A stretch of DNA of 64,000 nucleotides from Mycteria americana (Eukaryota; Chordata; Aves; Ciconiiformes; Ciconiidae): the NCBI RefSeq assembly GCF_035582795.1, contig NC_134373.1:26382501-26446500 (forward strand), written 5' to 3'. A program made the position numbers and the translations under genes. Shown one piece after another: positions 1 to 12,959 of the stretch; within the stretch, counting starts at the first letter, position 1, and each line of letters opens with the position of its first letter. The notes under the pieces were generated by a model, which was given only the letters and a program-made list of their open reading frames with translations, was not told the origin of the DNA and did no database searches.

Positions 1-1670
1 GCCTGGTGGGACCTGGAGCAGGGAAGCTCGCCTGGGTGTGTGAGTGACTTGAGCCAGCAAGTCGGTGTCTCCTGCCGCCCGAGGAGACTAGAAGTGAACC
101 GCATTCCTCAGAGGACCTGGAAATACCTCGATGCTTATCAGGGCTGACGGTCCCCACCCTCCCTGCCAGGCCCTAACCTGGGCGCTGCTCGCGGAGGGAA
201 GAGACGCTGCCCTTCTCCAGGCACCGGCGGCCGCTCCACAGCGGGACCGCAGCCCTGATGCAACACATGCTCCAAGGTGGCATCTGCTCCAGCAAGGCTT
301 TGCCCATCTGCCCTGGACATGAGGGACCTCCTGGCACCGAAATGCTTCTGTGCTCCCCTCTCCAGCCATCACCCCACCTGCTACGGCTGCCTGGGGGCTC
401 CTGCGACCGCGTCCCCTCAAAGGCATGCTGCCAGCCTCTCCTCTGTGAGACTCTCCTCGCAGTCCCAGGGAGAGATGTTGCAGGGTGTGGAAGGATGTTT
501 GGGGAAGGGGGGACAGAGGCACCTCTCTGCTGGGCACCAGGCTAGGAGGCTCCCAAAGCGGGTAGGTGAGCAGCATCTTTGGTAGTTTTCTCCTTCCTCA
601 GGAGCTGGAGGAGCGATGTGTTTGCTGGGCACCTTGCCTGCCCTCAGCACCCTGCCTGCCTGCCACTGGCACCACATACATAGTTCTCTCCTGCCCACAG
701 CCTGGGGCAACAGGACCTTTGGTGTGTGCCAAGGCCCAGGCTTCAAGAAGGGTACTTAGATGAGAAGATACATTCAAGTCCTACAGAAGGTCCCATCAGG
801 TCACAACCCTGATCTGCACTGTGCAGGGCAGCCCCTCTGCACCCCCAGAGTCCGCTCCTGAGGGAAAGAGTATCAATTGGCGGGGCTCTGATGGACACAG
901 AGCTGGCCATGCCTGTGAGGGAGACAAGGAGAGCCTGGCACCGGGGCTTGGCAGACCATGGAGGGCTAGGAGAGCTCTCCCAGCAGCGCAGGTGGGTGCT
1001 CTGTGGGCAGGCGAGGTCCCAGGACAGCCTGTCTCCCTGTCCCCCCGTGCCACCATGCTCCAGGGTCCCACAAAACAGAGAGCACTCAGCTCTCTGCACT
1101 GGGGAGCCAAACACAAAGGCAGGACACGAGTGTGGTGGGCTCACAGAGCTATGTCCTGTTAGCTAGGGGCGTTTCTGCTCACCATGATGTACTTAAACAC
1201 CATCCCAGAGCAGGAATGAGCCAAGATGCTCACTGCATCCAACAAACCAAATCCCAGAGCACAGCATCCACCTTCAGACCCACCAACTGTGCTGCCCACC
1301 CATGGCACCGCTCCAAACACCAGCCTACACCACATGGGGGGAAGATGCCAGAAAGCAGTGGGGCCTGGAAGGAGCCTTGGGAGCAGCTGGGGCTGGGCAG
1401 GGGAGGAGCAGCTCAGGACAAGGGCCAGCGTAGGTACAAAGGTGCACGGAGAAGAGCCCAGCTTTGCCACAGCGCAGTGCTGCTTGGTCTGAGAGACCCT
1501 GGGGTTTCTCAGGCTAGGTCTGCCTTTATCCATGGGGATGCTGAAGAGCTGGCCTGGTCCCCTGGGCCAGGGAAGAGCTGTGCAGGGGCCCATGGGGAGC
1601 GCATGAGGGCTCCTGAGAGCAGGGGCTGGGCAGAGGAAGAGGAAGAGGAGGGACACCGTCCAGCCCTTAC
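1..1670. other. WNT10A intron 2 (part)
   Basis: Moderately GC-rich sequence downstream of the exon 2 donor on the minus strand. I see no Wnt-like coding block, RNA gene or recognisable repeat. The intron extends past the left edge. Confidence 0.8.
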
Positions 1671-4600
1671 CTCTGCTGAAGATGATGCTCTCATAGGGGA
1701 TCTTGTTCTTGGTCTCGAGGCTGGAGCAGTTCCAGCGCTGGTCCCGGAACTGGTGCTGGCACTCGTGGATGGCGATCTGGATGCCCTGGATGGCCGAGGC
1801 GGTGACGTCGGGGTGGCGCACGCACACCTCCAGCTGCCGCCGCGTCAGCCCCGGCAGGGTCAGGCACACCGTGTTGGCATTCAGCACCGGCTCTGACGGC
1901 AGCTTCAGGCCCAGGATCTCATTGGAGCAAGAGCTGGGAGGGAAAGGGAAACCCGTGAGCTTGGAGCAAGCAATGTGCCAATAGCTCGCTTCCCCTTCGG
2001 GGAGGGGGAAGAGCTTGAGGGGACACACACATGGGGAGGGAGATGCTCCTCAACCCACACTGTGCCTGCTGCCTATAGAGAAGGCTGGGAAACCCCTGGG
2101 CACGACGGCAGCTCAGCCAGGCAGAGATGCCCCAGCAGCACTGGGGCTGCAGTCCTCTCCAGCCATGTTGGCACAGTCCAGACACATCGCAGCCTGCGCA
2201 CAGCAGCAGCCAAATTTGGCCCTCCTGCCTCTGGAGCCCAGCATCTCCCAGGGCTGCACCCCCCCTGCGTGCTCCCCAGGGATCTCCTGTCCTGCCCACG
2301 CAGTGCAGACTCTCTGGCACAGACTTCGCCTTCCCCAGAGAGTGTGGGTTTCCTTCTGGGAGAATCCGGACACCCCAGAGCAGGAGACCCTTCCCAGGTC
2401 TGGCTCTGTCCCTGTTGCTGGCTGATTGCCTCCCTGCATCTCCCGTATCCCCCTGGCACTGCTGGTCCTCACAAGGGAGGTAATCAGAAGGACCAGCCTT
2501 TTCCTGCCAGCTCAGGAAAAGCTGGAAATTTCAGCTGGGAAATTCAGAGCCAAGCACCCTGCCCAACACCCTCAAGCTGCCAGCAACAATCCCAAATCCA
2601 TCCTCACATCCCAGCCCCACTGGACCTGACGCCTGTCGCCACAGAAGCACAGAGACCAGCAGATGGATGGGTGCAAGGGGAGGCGCACGGTCTGTGGCGA
2701 GGTGCAAGTACTTATACAAGTAGAGATGCTGCCTGGGGAAACAGGGAGGTAGATGGAGTGTGGGGAGATGGACAAAGTATGTCCAGAGAGAGGTGCCTGG
2801 AGCTAAGACAGTGGTACACAGGACAGACAGATGCGGAGAGGGAGATGGAAGGGGAGGAAGTGTCTGCCCAGCTCCAGGGAATGGCTTGAAGGATCCTGGG
2901 ATCCACAGTGTCCAAGCAGAGGACCTGCAAAGTGAGCAGTTAGGCAGCGGGATGCGCAGGAGCATCCTGCAGCTTGCAGCAGGGTCCATCAGGAGCTCAG
3001 CACTGCCCTGCTCCTTGCTCAGGACAGCTCGGTCCCTGCTGAGAGCTCTCTCCAAGCAGGGCTCCCTCTTCCCCAGGATGGCCAAGAGCTGGATCCCTGG
3101 GAGGAGCAGGGAGCTGGAGCCCTTTGAACCTTGATTACAGAAATGAGACTTGGAGGAGGATGCTGGAGGAAGGACTCCTGGAGCAGCCAGGTCTTGGGGT
3201 TACTCCTCCTCTGCTCCCCCAAATCCTGCGAGCCTGGTGCAGGTACATGGACAGAAGCAGCTCTTGGGCACCAGGGACTGACTTTCCCCAGCTCTGGAGG
3301 AAGGGCTCAGCCCCAGGGTCCCTGAATTACAGCTTGCTCAGGGGGGAAGGGGAGCTGTCAGGGTCAGGCTGCTGCTTCCTCCAGCTTCCCAAGGGCGTTT
3401 ATACCCAGCCCACCACTTCCACGGGCGATATGTGGGTCTGCCCCAGTACATATCCACAGTGACTCCAAGAGGAAGAGTGGGGTGGGGGGGAGCGGAGAGA
3501 AGGAGAGTGGAAAGGGGTGCATCCCTCCAAAGCCCCTACACAGGAGGGGAAACCCTCTGCCCCGCTCCTGCGCTTATTCACACTGTCAAAGCAAGCCCTG
3601 GCTGAGAGGAGATGAGAAGCAGGTCCGCAGCTACCGTCATCCCCAAGCCCAGCAGCTCCTGCCCCAAGCACTGCAGGGACCTTGTCCCCTGCCTGTCCTG
3701 AGCCAGCCACAGCGCCTGCCACCTTCTCACAGGGCATCCCGGGGGGGCTGTTATGATCCTTCTTCCCATTGCACAGCAGGGAAACTGAGGCTGGGGCCCT
3801 TGTCTAGGACCCCAGAGAGCGGAGGGCAGGTCCTTCTGCCTCTTGCTCCACCCAGGGCTCAGGGGGGCCAGGGGCTGGCAAGGAGCTGTCACTGTCACCC
3901 TCTCTAGGAGGACACAGCGCTCCCCCCAGCTCTCTTCCCCCTTGAAATCTGGATTTAAACTTGATTTCACGGTGACAAGCCCCCAGGTCACAGGCTGCAG
4001 CGGCTGCTGCTTTAATTAATACAAGTCCCAACGTTAACAAATTATATTTAAAGGGGCTGGAGGGAGGGGGAAGGGCGGGGGACCCCCCCACTCACACCAG
4101 CACCAGGGTTAACCCCTGGCTGCCCGCAGCGCACAAATTTGGGAGCGGGCGGAGGGGAGCTGCCAGCCACCCGGGGGAGACGGAGACAGACAGGGGTGGT
4201 GAGTCTTGGGGGGCCTTTTTCTGGAAGGCAGGCGGCCCCCTCTTACCCCCCTCGCCTTGGGGATCGGTGGAGCCGGGGAGGGGACGCAGGTGGATCCCCC
4301 GCCCCGGTGCGCGCCCCTGAGGTGCGGAGCCCAAAGGCCCCCATCCCGTGGGCACCGTCCCCCACGACAGCGGCATCCCCGCCGGCGTCCCCCCTGGCCT
4401 CCGCGGTGCCCCCCGGCAGCGAGGCCCGTCCTCCGCCCGGGGCGAGCGGGGAAACTGAGGCAGGCAGGGCGGGCGCTGGGGCGGCTGCGGCCGGGGAGGA
4501 AACGGGACAACCTCCCGGAGCGGGGGGAGCCGCGCATCCCGCCGGCGCTCCGCCGGGACGGGGGGGAGGCGGAGGGGGGGCAGCGGTCCTGACAGCGCCC

Positions 4601-4836
4601 TGAGCGGGGGGCTGCGGCCGTGCGGGGCCGGGCCGGGGCGGCGGGACCCTCCCGGAGCCCCCTGGGCAGCCCGCCCCGGCGCGGGGCTGGGCGCGGCGGC
4701 TTCCCGGCGCCCTCCCGGCGGGGCCGGGGCGCTCGGCGGCGGCGGCGGCGGCGGGGCTGGGGGGGGGCAGCTCCTACCTGGGTACCCAGAGGCTGAGCAG
4801 CAGCGAGCAGAGTCCGTGGGCCAGGGCCGGGCGCAT
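1671..4836 (-). CDS. WNT10A: WNT10A, coding exons 1 and 2 (partial gene; 3' exons outside window)
   Basis: Secreted lipid-modified Wnt ligand that acts through Frizzled/LRP receptors. Exon 1 is 4778-4836: start ATG at 4834-4836, then a short hydrophobic signal peptide ([18 protein letters not shown]), donor GTAGGA. Exon 2 is 1671-1933: acceptor CCCAG, then [12 protein letters not shown], the family block [51 protein letters not shown] and ESIIFSRG, donor GTAAGG. The junction codon AG|C keeps frame, and exon 2 ends in phase 1. The exon 2 protein is nearly identical to human WNT10A, and NCS is a conserved glycosylation sequon. The next exon should encode a phase-1 FRESAFAYAI-like block; nothing like it is visible in 1-1670, so exons 3-4 lie beyond the left edge. 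WNT6 lies upstream in the same orientation, as in other vertebrates. The N-terminus is shorter than the human one. Confidence 0.95.
1934..4777. other. WNT10A intron 1 with a small AT-rich element
   Basis: Non-coding between the two WNT10A exons. Most is GC-rich and unremarkable. At 4011-4055 a short AT-rich block (TTTAATTAATAC, GTTAAC, ATTATATTTAAA) stands out about 700 bp downstream of the start codon, a possible transcription-factor target. The part above about 4100 belongs to the promoter CpG island. A MIR-like GGAAACTGAGGC word occurs at 3779-3790. Confidence 0.75.
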
Positions 4837-5700
4837 CTTCGCTGGGGCAGCGGCTGTGCGGGCTGCGGGCGGGCGGGCGCCTTTGGGGCAGGGGCGGCGG
4901 GGCTCGGCGCTGCTCTCTGCCCGCTTTGTTTGTTGTGGGTTGTTTGCTTGTTTGTGTTTTCCCCTCTCCTCCCTCTCACTGGCTCCCTGCGCGCCGGGGC
5001 TCGGCTCGCCGGGGCGGCTCTGCCATCCTCCCGGGATGCCCCCCCCGCCTCCCGCCGCCCCGGCGCCCGCCGAGCCCGGCGAGGGCTGCGCGCCCCCCGC
5101 CCTGCCCGCCGCCGCCCCGCCGCGCTCAGCCCCCCGGCTCAGCCCCCCATGGCGGGACGCGCCGGGGGGCCGGGGGGGCCCTCGGCCCGCGGGGCGCGCT
5201 CCCCCGCCGCTCCCCAGGGCGCCCCGGGGCTCCGGGGCCGCGGCGGGCGTGGGCAGGGCTGGCCGGGCGAGCGGCGCTGCGGCTCCCGCGGGGCCCGCAG
5301 GCACATGGGGAGCCGCGGCCCCCCCGCCGCCCCCCGCCGCCGGTGTCGCCGGGCCGCCGGCGGAGCGGGCAGGGTCGCGGCCGGAGCGCCCCGGGAGCGC
5401 TGGGCGCGGAGCGGCGGCGGCGGCGGCTCTGCCTGGGATCGCGCTGCGCCGAGCATTACTCAGCGCCCGGAGCCCGAGTCCCGACACGTCCAGACAGGAG
5501 CCCGCGGGGGAAGGACGGGGCAGAGGGTGGCAGCGGGGCGGGGAGCCGGCGTGTCGCACGCAGCCTGCCGGGGAGGGAGCGGGCGGCGGGGGGGGCGAGC
5601 GCCGGCCGGGGGGAGCGGGCACGGCCGGCGGGGGAGTGGGCGCGGGGAGGGGGGGGCGCGGCGCGGGGTGGGCACGGCGTGGGGGAGCGTGCACGGGGAG
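4100..5700 (-). promoter_or_regulatory. WNT10A promoter CpG island
   Basis: Very dense CpG sequence spans exon 1 and about 0.9 kb upstream. No TATA box is evident, which fits a CpG-island promoter. A TTTG-rich stretch at about 4926-4965 lies roughly 100 bp 5' of the ATG, probably in the 5' UTR or core promoter. The upstream side runs into the G-rich tandem array. The transcription start was not determined. Confidence 0.7.
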
Positions 5701-7110
5701 TAGAGGGGGCGTGCGGTGCGGGGGGAGTGGGCACGGCGTGGGGAAGGAGTGCGCACGGGGAGGAGGGGGAGCGCACGGCGCGGGGGAGTGGGCACGGAGT
5801 GTGGGGTGAGCGTGCACAGCGTGGAGCAGTGTGTGTGGTGGGTGTGCACAGCGTGGAGGAGCGTGCGCAGGGAGTAGGGTAAGTGTGCGTGGCGTGGGGG
5901 AGCATGCACGGCGTGGGGATTGAGTGCGGTGAGGGCTGAGTGTACGTGGCACGGGGGCAAGCGTGCACAGTGTGGGGGGCTGTGCGTGGGGTGTGAGGTG
6001 GGTGTGCGTGGAGTGGGAGAATAGTCGCGGGGACTTGGGGGAGTGCGCAGTGTGGATGAGTGTGCACACGGCGTGGGGCGGGGTGCTGCGGGCATGGGGT
6101 GAGCGTGCACGGGGTGGAGGAGTGCGCACAGAGTGTGGGGTGAGTGTGCACAAGACGGGTAAGTGTGCGTGGCATGGGATAAGTAGACGCAAGGTGGGGG
6201 TGAATGTGCACAGCATGAGCGTGCTCAAAGCGTGGGTGTGGGGTGATTGTGCATGGCATGGGTGAGTGTGCACAGCATGCTTGAGTACGGGGGAGCGTGT
6301 GCGACGCACAGTGAGTATACACTGCACGGGTGAGTGTGCGTGGCAGGGTGAGTGCATGGGGCGTGGGGTGAGTGTGTATGGTGTGGGGCTAGTGTGCGTA
6401 GGGCATGGGTGAGTGTGCGTGGTGTGGTTGAGCGCCCACTCGGTACGGAGCGAGGGTGCGTGACATGGGGTGAGTGTGCATGGTGCGTGGCTTGCACATG
6501 GGAGGGGTGAGTGTGCATAGCGGGGTGAGTGTGCGTGCAGCATGGAGAAAGTGTGTGGTGAGGGCGAGCGTGCATGGAGCGTGGCGTGACTGTGCACAGC
6601 CTAGTGTGAGTGTGCATGGGGTGCGGGGTGAGTGTGCACGGGATGTGAGGTGAGTGTGTGCAATGTGGGCGAGTGTAGACAGCGTGGATTGAGTGTGCTT
6701 GGGGCATAGGGTGAATGTGCAGGGTGTAGGATGAGTGTGCATGGCATGAGTAAGTGTGCACAGGGTATGGAGAGAGTGTGCATGGTGTGGGGAATGAGTG
6801 TGCATGCAGAGGGTGAATACATGGGGCATGGAGTGAGTGTGCACAGGGAGAAGGGTGTGCATAGCGTGGGATATGTGGGGGGTATGAGGAGTGGGGATGA
6901 GTGTGCCCGTGGTGTGGGGTGTGCACAGGATGCTGGGGGTGCACAGGGGCATCGGGGTACGTGCACGGGGGCTGGGGGTGCCTGGCATGAGCTGGGGGTT
7001 TGCAGGAAAGTGTCCCGGATGGTGTGAGGTGTGTGGGCACCTGTCTGCGTGCACAGGGGTGGTGCGAGCGTGAATGGCACGTGCTGGGGGTGTGACTCTG
7101 TGTGTGTGGG
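5630..7110. repeat. Degenerate G-rich tandem array (GTGAGTGTGC-type)
   Basis: About 1.5 kb of imperfect units of roughly 18-25 bp built from GTGAGTGTGCA followed by CGGCGTGGGG-like or TGGCATGGG-like tails. Unit length and sequence drift, so it is an old minisatellite rather than a satellite. It begins about 0.8 kb upstream of the WNT10A start codon, directly abutting the CpG island. Long reading frames across it (His/Thr/Pro-rich on the minus strand) are products of the repeat and are not genes. Confidence 0.85.
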
Positions 7111-10100
7111 CACAGAGCATGGCCATGTAGAGCCCATGGAGGCACGGGGCTGGTTTTGGCCTCCCCCAGCCCAGTGCCGGGGCCGGGAAAGCAGCACCGT
7201 GGGGCCGATGCCTTTGGAGGAGCTGCAGCTGTGGCTCTGGCTTCCCTTGACGGGGCCGCTGAGCGCTCCCTGCCTCGATTTCCCCACGAGCCGTCCTGGG
7301 CTGGGCACCCAGGTTGTGCCTGTCTCCTTGGCACCATCACCCCAATGCTCGGGGGTCCCACTGGGCAGGGGGTCTTTCATCTGGGAGCCGTGCGGTGGCC
7401 TTGCAGGCTGTCCCTGTGTCCTGCTGCTCCTCCCTTGGGGACAGGAGGGTGGCCCTGGGAAAGCCTGGGGTAACTCAGCGAGCACCATCTGCCCCAATGC
7501 AGCCCCTTCCTGGCCATGGGGACACTTGGTGTCCCCTGAGTTTGGGTCCCCACCCTGGGGCTAGGGGGGCTTTTCTTGGGCGCTGGTGGCTGGGGGGTGG
7601 CAGGCAGTGCCCCCGCAGCTCCCCGGTGTCCCCAGCCGCCACGGCCCACGCCACACTGGTGTTCGCGCCATAAACAGCCGGGCGGCAGCTGGCAAAGCAC
7701 TCTCCCCCCGGGCGGGCACCGCGCATCTCTGTGCCGGCACAGCAGCACTGGCGGGGGCTGCCAGCACTGCTTGCGTGTCGGTTCCTGTTTGCACCGGGGA
7801 GGAAAATGCATTTCCTTTGGGAAATGAGTTGCAATCTGGGGTTGGGCCCGAAGGCTGTGCTGTGCCCACTGGGGACTCTGGGTGCAGGGGGGTGGCATCC
7901 CCACTTTTGCAGTCCTGGGGGTGCTGGCTGTTCTCCTACCCCCAGCTCTGCTCCCGAGCTGTGGGCAGGTGGGAGAACTGGCATGGGGCCAGCATCTACC
8001 CTCCAACTTCCCTGCCCACGCAGCTTGGCAGGAGGGGGGTTGCAGACCCTTCTGTCCCTGAGAGAGGTCCCTTGCACAGCATGCCCTCAGCATCACTGCT
8101 CCCATAGCTGCTGCCCTCCTGAATCCCCCCCAGCACCCAGCGGATGATGTGGGGTGTCCCACAGGAGTTTGGTACTGATGTCAGGACCCACCCCAGCCAC
8201 CCTGCCACCGTGGGATGCTTGTCCCCTTGCTGCAGACTTTGGCTGATGGGAGGTGCGGTGTGTCAGGAATGGGCAGAGCACACTTGGAGGGGTGACACTC
8301 ACTGGACCCCGATGTAAGGGCCACTGCGCCTGCCCTCTCCACCTCCTCCCGCCCAAGACCTGACTCCCACTCTCCATTTCCCCTCCCGCACCCTCTGGTA
8401 CAGGCTGGCTGGACCCCCCCTAGCAGGTGGGGGGGACGCAGGGGAGCAGCCCCCTCTGCCAGGCAGCACCCTGGCTCGGGTGTCCCCAGCAGGTCATCGC
8501 CACCCCCTGCTTTCTCAGGCCACCCCAGGGGTTACACCGAGGCATGCGCTGCCCTTGACCTGGACCCACTGGAGGGTGTCCTGGAGGCTCCTTTTGGGGG
8601 TTCCCCAGCGAGAGCGGGGCTCCTTCCCACCAGAAGGCAACTCCTGTGGCTCTGGGGACCCTGGCACCCGGGCTCTGGGAGCGCAGTTGTTTGTGTGTTC
8701 GTTAGGATCTTGCGCACAAATAAAATGCCAAGGCAAATCAGAGGGGAAACGCTTTCATCCTCCTCCAGCCCTTAATGACATAATCGCTTCCCAGAGCGGG
8801 TGTCTCACTCGCACGCTCCTGCTGACTTGGGGAGGAGGCCGGCCGCTGCGTCCCACCGTCTCAGCACTCGCAGCAGGGGCAGGCGGGGGAGGACCTGTTT
8901 CCTCATGTCCCAGCAACGTCTTGGGGCTGAAGAAGAGCCAGGTGAGCCCTTTGCTCCAGCTTTTCTTCTGCGTCACGCGGGCAAAGCCCTTAAGCACAAG
9001 ATTAAGCATCTGTTGTGGCCCGGGAAACCGGGGGCCTTAGGGACAGGATCTGGCCCCTCTGAGCAGGGATGGGCGCAGGCAGGCCTGTCAGGCTGGCGGA
9101 GGATGCTCTCTGGTCCTGATGGGAGCATCAAGGCTCAGGGCAAAAGCTGGGCCTTCTGTGAGCACCACATCTGTCCTTGTCACTGCTGCAGCTCCCCGGT
9201 TGGGGACGCAGGGCCATGGGGCTGTGGGACCTGCCACCTCCCAGCTTCTCTCCCATTTCCAGCACCCCTCAGCAGCCCCACGCTCTGCAGAGCCTAGCCA
9301 GGGATGTGGAAAGCACTCAGAGCTGGCATGGAGGGTGTTGCTCCCCAGGGCCAGGGCAGGAACGGTGATGGGGGTCCCTGGCACAGGGCACCATGGGGAG
9401 ACACCTTGGAGCTTTCCTGCCCAGGCCAAAGCACCCAGGCTGTTCCCGTCCTTCAGCAGCTTACGTGGTGCCCCAGCATGTGCTTTGTGCAGGGGACTGG
9501 GGAAGCATCCATCCCTCTTCCTCTCCATCCTCCTTCCCTCCATCCTTCTATCCCTCTGTCCCTCCATCCCTCCTACCATCCCTCTGTCCTTCTGTCCCTC
9601 TCGCCATCCCTCCATCTCTACACCCCACATCCTCCTGCCCAGCTCCCAGGCTGCCTGCACTTTCCCTGCTCCTTTCCCCTTCCCTTGTGCAGGAGCAGGT
9701 CCTGCCAGCACCCCATGCCACAGGCTCCACACCCCCAGGAGAATGGGGCTAGGTCTTCTGTTGTCACCTCCATCAGGACCCCTTTCCAGCACCTCTCGAT
9801 GCAGCCCATGGCTTGCTGGCTCTGTTCCCCACTTCCCTCCTGGCAGGTCCCCTCCTTTAGCCCCTTCTGCCTTGGGATAAGCAACCTCCAAGCCCTGTGC
9901 CCTGGACAATCATGCGGTGGTTTTCATAGGCACTGGATGGAGGGTCTCTGGCATCGCCTTGGAGCAGAGGGCCATCTCTCTGGGGCTTTGGGATGTCCAA
10001 GGATGACCCCCTAGAGACCCATGGCAGGGAAGGGCAGGGGTCAAGGTCTCTGTGCTGTATCACGCTGCTCCCACTTGATCTCACAGACTGGCTCCAGGCC

Positions 10101-12459
10101 CATGGATGGGACCGGGGGACAGCATGGGGAGAGATGGGGAGAGACCAGCCTGCTCCAGCCAAGTGCAGTCCTGGCCATGCCGCAGCCTTGGAGGGGCTGA
10201 TGGCCCCCGGGACCACCAGGTCCAGCCAGTCTGTGCAGGATGGGGCAGCTCCGCTAACAAAGAGCAGGGGTGCAGGGGGAAGCACGGGGGAAGCACTGGG
10301 GAACCCCAAAGCATGGTGGAGCAGGGGGATGGACAAAGATGGAGAAGCACCAGGACAGACACTCAGTCTGATGCCATCAGGACCAGGAGTCCAGAGGGGA
10401 AGGGTGCTGGGAGCTGCACGGCTTGCAGTCTGCAGCGGGGCATGCAAGCCGCTGAGGAGGAGGAGGAAGGAGAGGTTCGCCAGGAGCCCATGCACTCATC
10501 CGGCCTTCGCAGTCCTGCAGCATGGCCTTCCTCGCTCCCCTGCCCAGCAGCACCCACAGGACCGGAGCGACGGCTGCATGAGTCAGGGCTGGGTGTGGGG
10601 TCGGGCGACCCTGCCTTTTGCGGCAGCGTTAGTCACCGTGCCAAGCCGCCCCAGCCCGGCAGCACCTGAGCCCCCAGCATCGCTGCCCTCCCGCTGGCTC
10701 ACACCCTGCGACCTGCCCGAGTTCGCTCGCCATGACTCAGGAGCCAACCGCACGGCCACCCGGCCGGCCTGGCCAGTCCTCCTGGCTGCCCGGGGCTGGG
10801 GCGCTGGCAGGGCCCGGGGCAGCGGGTGCACGCCAGCCCCAGCACCGGGACTCAGCCTCGCTGCCCCTCGCGTCAGGGTGGAGAGGCAGGATGTGGCAGC
10901 CTCCAGCCATCCCCGGGAGCATTCTTGCAGTGAGGCAGAGCTCCCATCCTCATCCTCCTCCCAGCACCCGGCAGTGGGTGCCACAGTGGCAGCAGGGTGC
11001 AGGGAAGGGGTTTGAAGCCCCTCTGTGGGTACCATCCCACGGGACCCTCGAATGCCGGGGCTGGGGCAGGCTCCCACCCACGCTGCCTGCCCCACACCAC
11101 AGGGACTGGCTGTGCAGGGGGGCACCCCGTGGCAGAGCAGCCTCCGAGCTGGTTGGGGTGCTGGTATGACTGAGATGGGGGATCCCAGCCCTTGCACTGC
11201 CTCTGGCGAGGAGAGCGCATCCCCAGAGGGCCAAGCCGCCAGCTGGGGCGGTGGGGAGGTGGCTGGATCAGGACTGGCCAAGCACGTCCGTGCGGCACTG
11301 CCACGGGCATCTCTCCCCCGCAGGGAGGGATGCACGGCCCCGGGGATGGGTGAAGGGTGCTGGTCCCCACGCGGGGTGAGCAGGCCATGGAGTTGCCTCA
11401 GCAGCCCCTTCTCCCACGGCTCCCCCCTCCGGGGGTAGGCATAGTCAGAGCCTCAGAGCCCCCTCCCCGGAGACGGAGGATGGCTGCTGCCTTCACTACA
11501 GGGTGAGTAATGAGGCCGTGGGAGCAGAGGGGATTTGGGTAAGGCAAGATGTTGGTAGATAAAAACGGGACCCAGGAGTGGGGTGTCTCTGCGGTGGCCC
11601 TCTGCCGGAGGGGCTGAGGGGTGCCCGGGGGGGCCCAGCTCTCTGCCAGCCTCCAGAGCCCACCACCCTTGCAGATGCTGCTTAGTGTGCACCATGCTGG
11701 CGTGGCCAGCCCTGGCGTGTCGGGGCTGCACGGGCAGAGCCGGGGCCAGACACCAGAATGAGTCAAGGAAGGAAAGGCTGGGGGACACAGAGCCCTCGCA
11801 GTCACAGCCACCATCCCCAAACAGCATGCCTGGGGGTCCTTACGCACCCCATCTCCTGCCTGTTGAGGGCTCATGCCCACTGCCTGCACCCTGCTTTGGG
11901 TGCCCCGGGTCCCAGCACATCCCCTTGCCTGGGTGCTTGGAGATGCTGCAGCAGGGCTGGCCTGGACACCCCCCCCCCGCAGCACCCATCTCCCCCCTGC
12001 CAGAGGCAGCCACTCCGCACACCAGAGCCATCCAGGGAACAGGGCAGAGCCGGGAGCAGGGAGCTGGCGTGGGTGAGCAGAGCCCCGTGGCAGGCAGGGA
12101 TGAGCCAGACCCTCCTGGGCAGGTCAGGGTGGATGTGACCCCGTGGCTGCATGGGTGACGTCTGTCACTGGGAGCTGGAGTGGGGACAGAGGAAGACAGT
12201 TGCAGGCAGGTCCCTGGAGGGAGCAGCAGAGCCTCGAGAAGGAGAGCTAGAGGCCTCTGGGGAGAGCAGGGCTGGGCAGGCAGGAGCCCTGGCCGGGACC
12301 CAGCTCCACTGGCCGGGCAGCCCCTTGCTCGGCACCCAGCAATGAGCAGGGAGAGGGACCACAACCACAAAAAAGGGGTTTGTCAGTGGTTTCGGGTGCT
12401 GCTGTCCGAGCCTTCCCTCGGCTGAGCTGGTATCCGGGTTTCTCAGCCTCCCCCTCACA
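7111..12459. other. WNT10A-WNT6 intergenic DNA
   Basis: GC-rich intergenic sequence without a gene I can support. A pyrimidine-rich low-complexity tract (CCATCC, CCCTCTGTCC units) lies at 9508-9637. A less GC-rich patch at about 8690-8790 (CAAATAAAATGCC, AATGACATAATCGC) could be a conserved regulatory element. Reading frames here lack any domain or splice pattern. Confidence 0.7.
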
Positions 12460-12740
12460 GGCCTATCTGCGTTACTTCAAACTTTCCTAAAAAGCTTCTT
12501 TTTTTTGGCAAAAACGTTCTATTTTTGGTCTCAGTCCAGAGGGATTTTTTTTTCAAGTTTGATTGAATTAATCTGTCCGGCTGTTTTCAACTTGGGCAAT
12601 CGAAGGGAAAATTGTGCTCTTCCCGTTTGAAAAAAAAAATAAAATGAATCCATTAATGTTACAGAGCTTTGGGATTCTTTTTTTTTTTTTTTTAACCCAA
12701 ATATTATAAACTTCCTTTTTTTCCCTTGGGAAGATCCTGC
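12460..12740. promoter_or_regulatory. AT-rich island, candidate conserved enhancer
   Basis: An abrupt 280-bp AT-rich block inside very GC-rich DNA, with T and A runs and words such as TTGATTGAATTAATCTG, CCATTAATGTTAC and AAATATTATAAAC. Homeodomain-type TAAT cores recur. It does not look like a transposon and has no coding potential. The assignment as an enhancer is inference from composition and from its position 7.6 kb upstream of WNT10A. Confidence 0.4.
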
Positions 12741-12959
12741 AAGTTTTGCAATGTAAACTGCCCAGCACCAGGGATCTGGACTACACACGCACATGTACGG
12801 CTACACTCCCAGACTCCGCAGCTACACGTGGCACCCCCGTGGCTACCCTTGTGCACCCCTGGCTCACACCAGCCCCCCACAGCTGGGTCCTGCCCGAGCA
12901 CTGCCCCCAAGAGCATGGGGCCAAGAGTTTGGGAAGGAGTCAGGGGGCTCATAGATACT

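Noticed and set aside
1-1670. Search for WNT10A exons 3 and 4
   Set aside because: No block like the expected exon 3 start or the Cys-rich Wnt tail is present. The gene simply leaves the window.
4774-6597. Very long minus-strand reading frame rich in His, Thr, Pro and Ser
   Set aside because: It is the translation of the GT-rich array plus CpG island. Only its last 20 codons (WNT10A exon 1) are real coding sequence.
9508-9637. Pyrimidine-rich tract as a polypyrimidine/splice or triplex element
   Set aside because: An ordinary CCATCC/CCCTCT low-complexity tract with no exon nearby.
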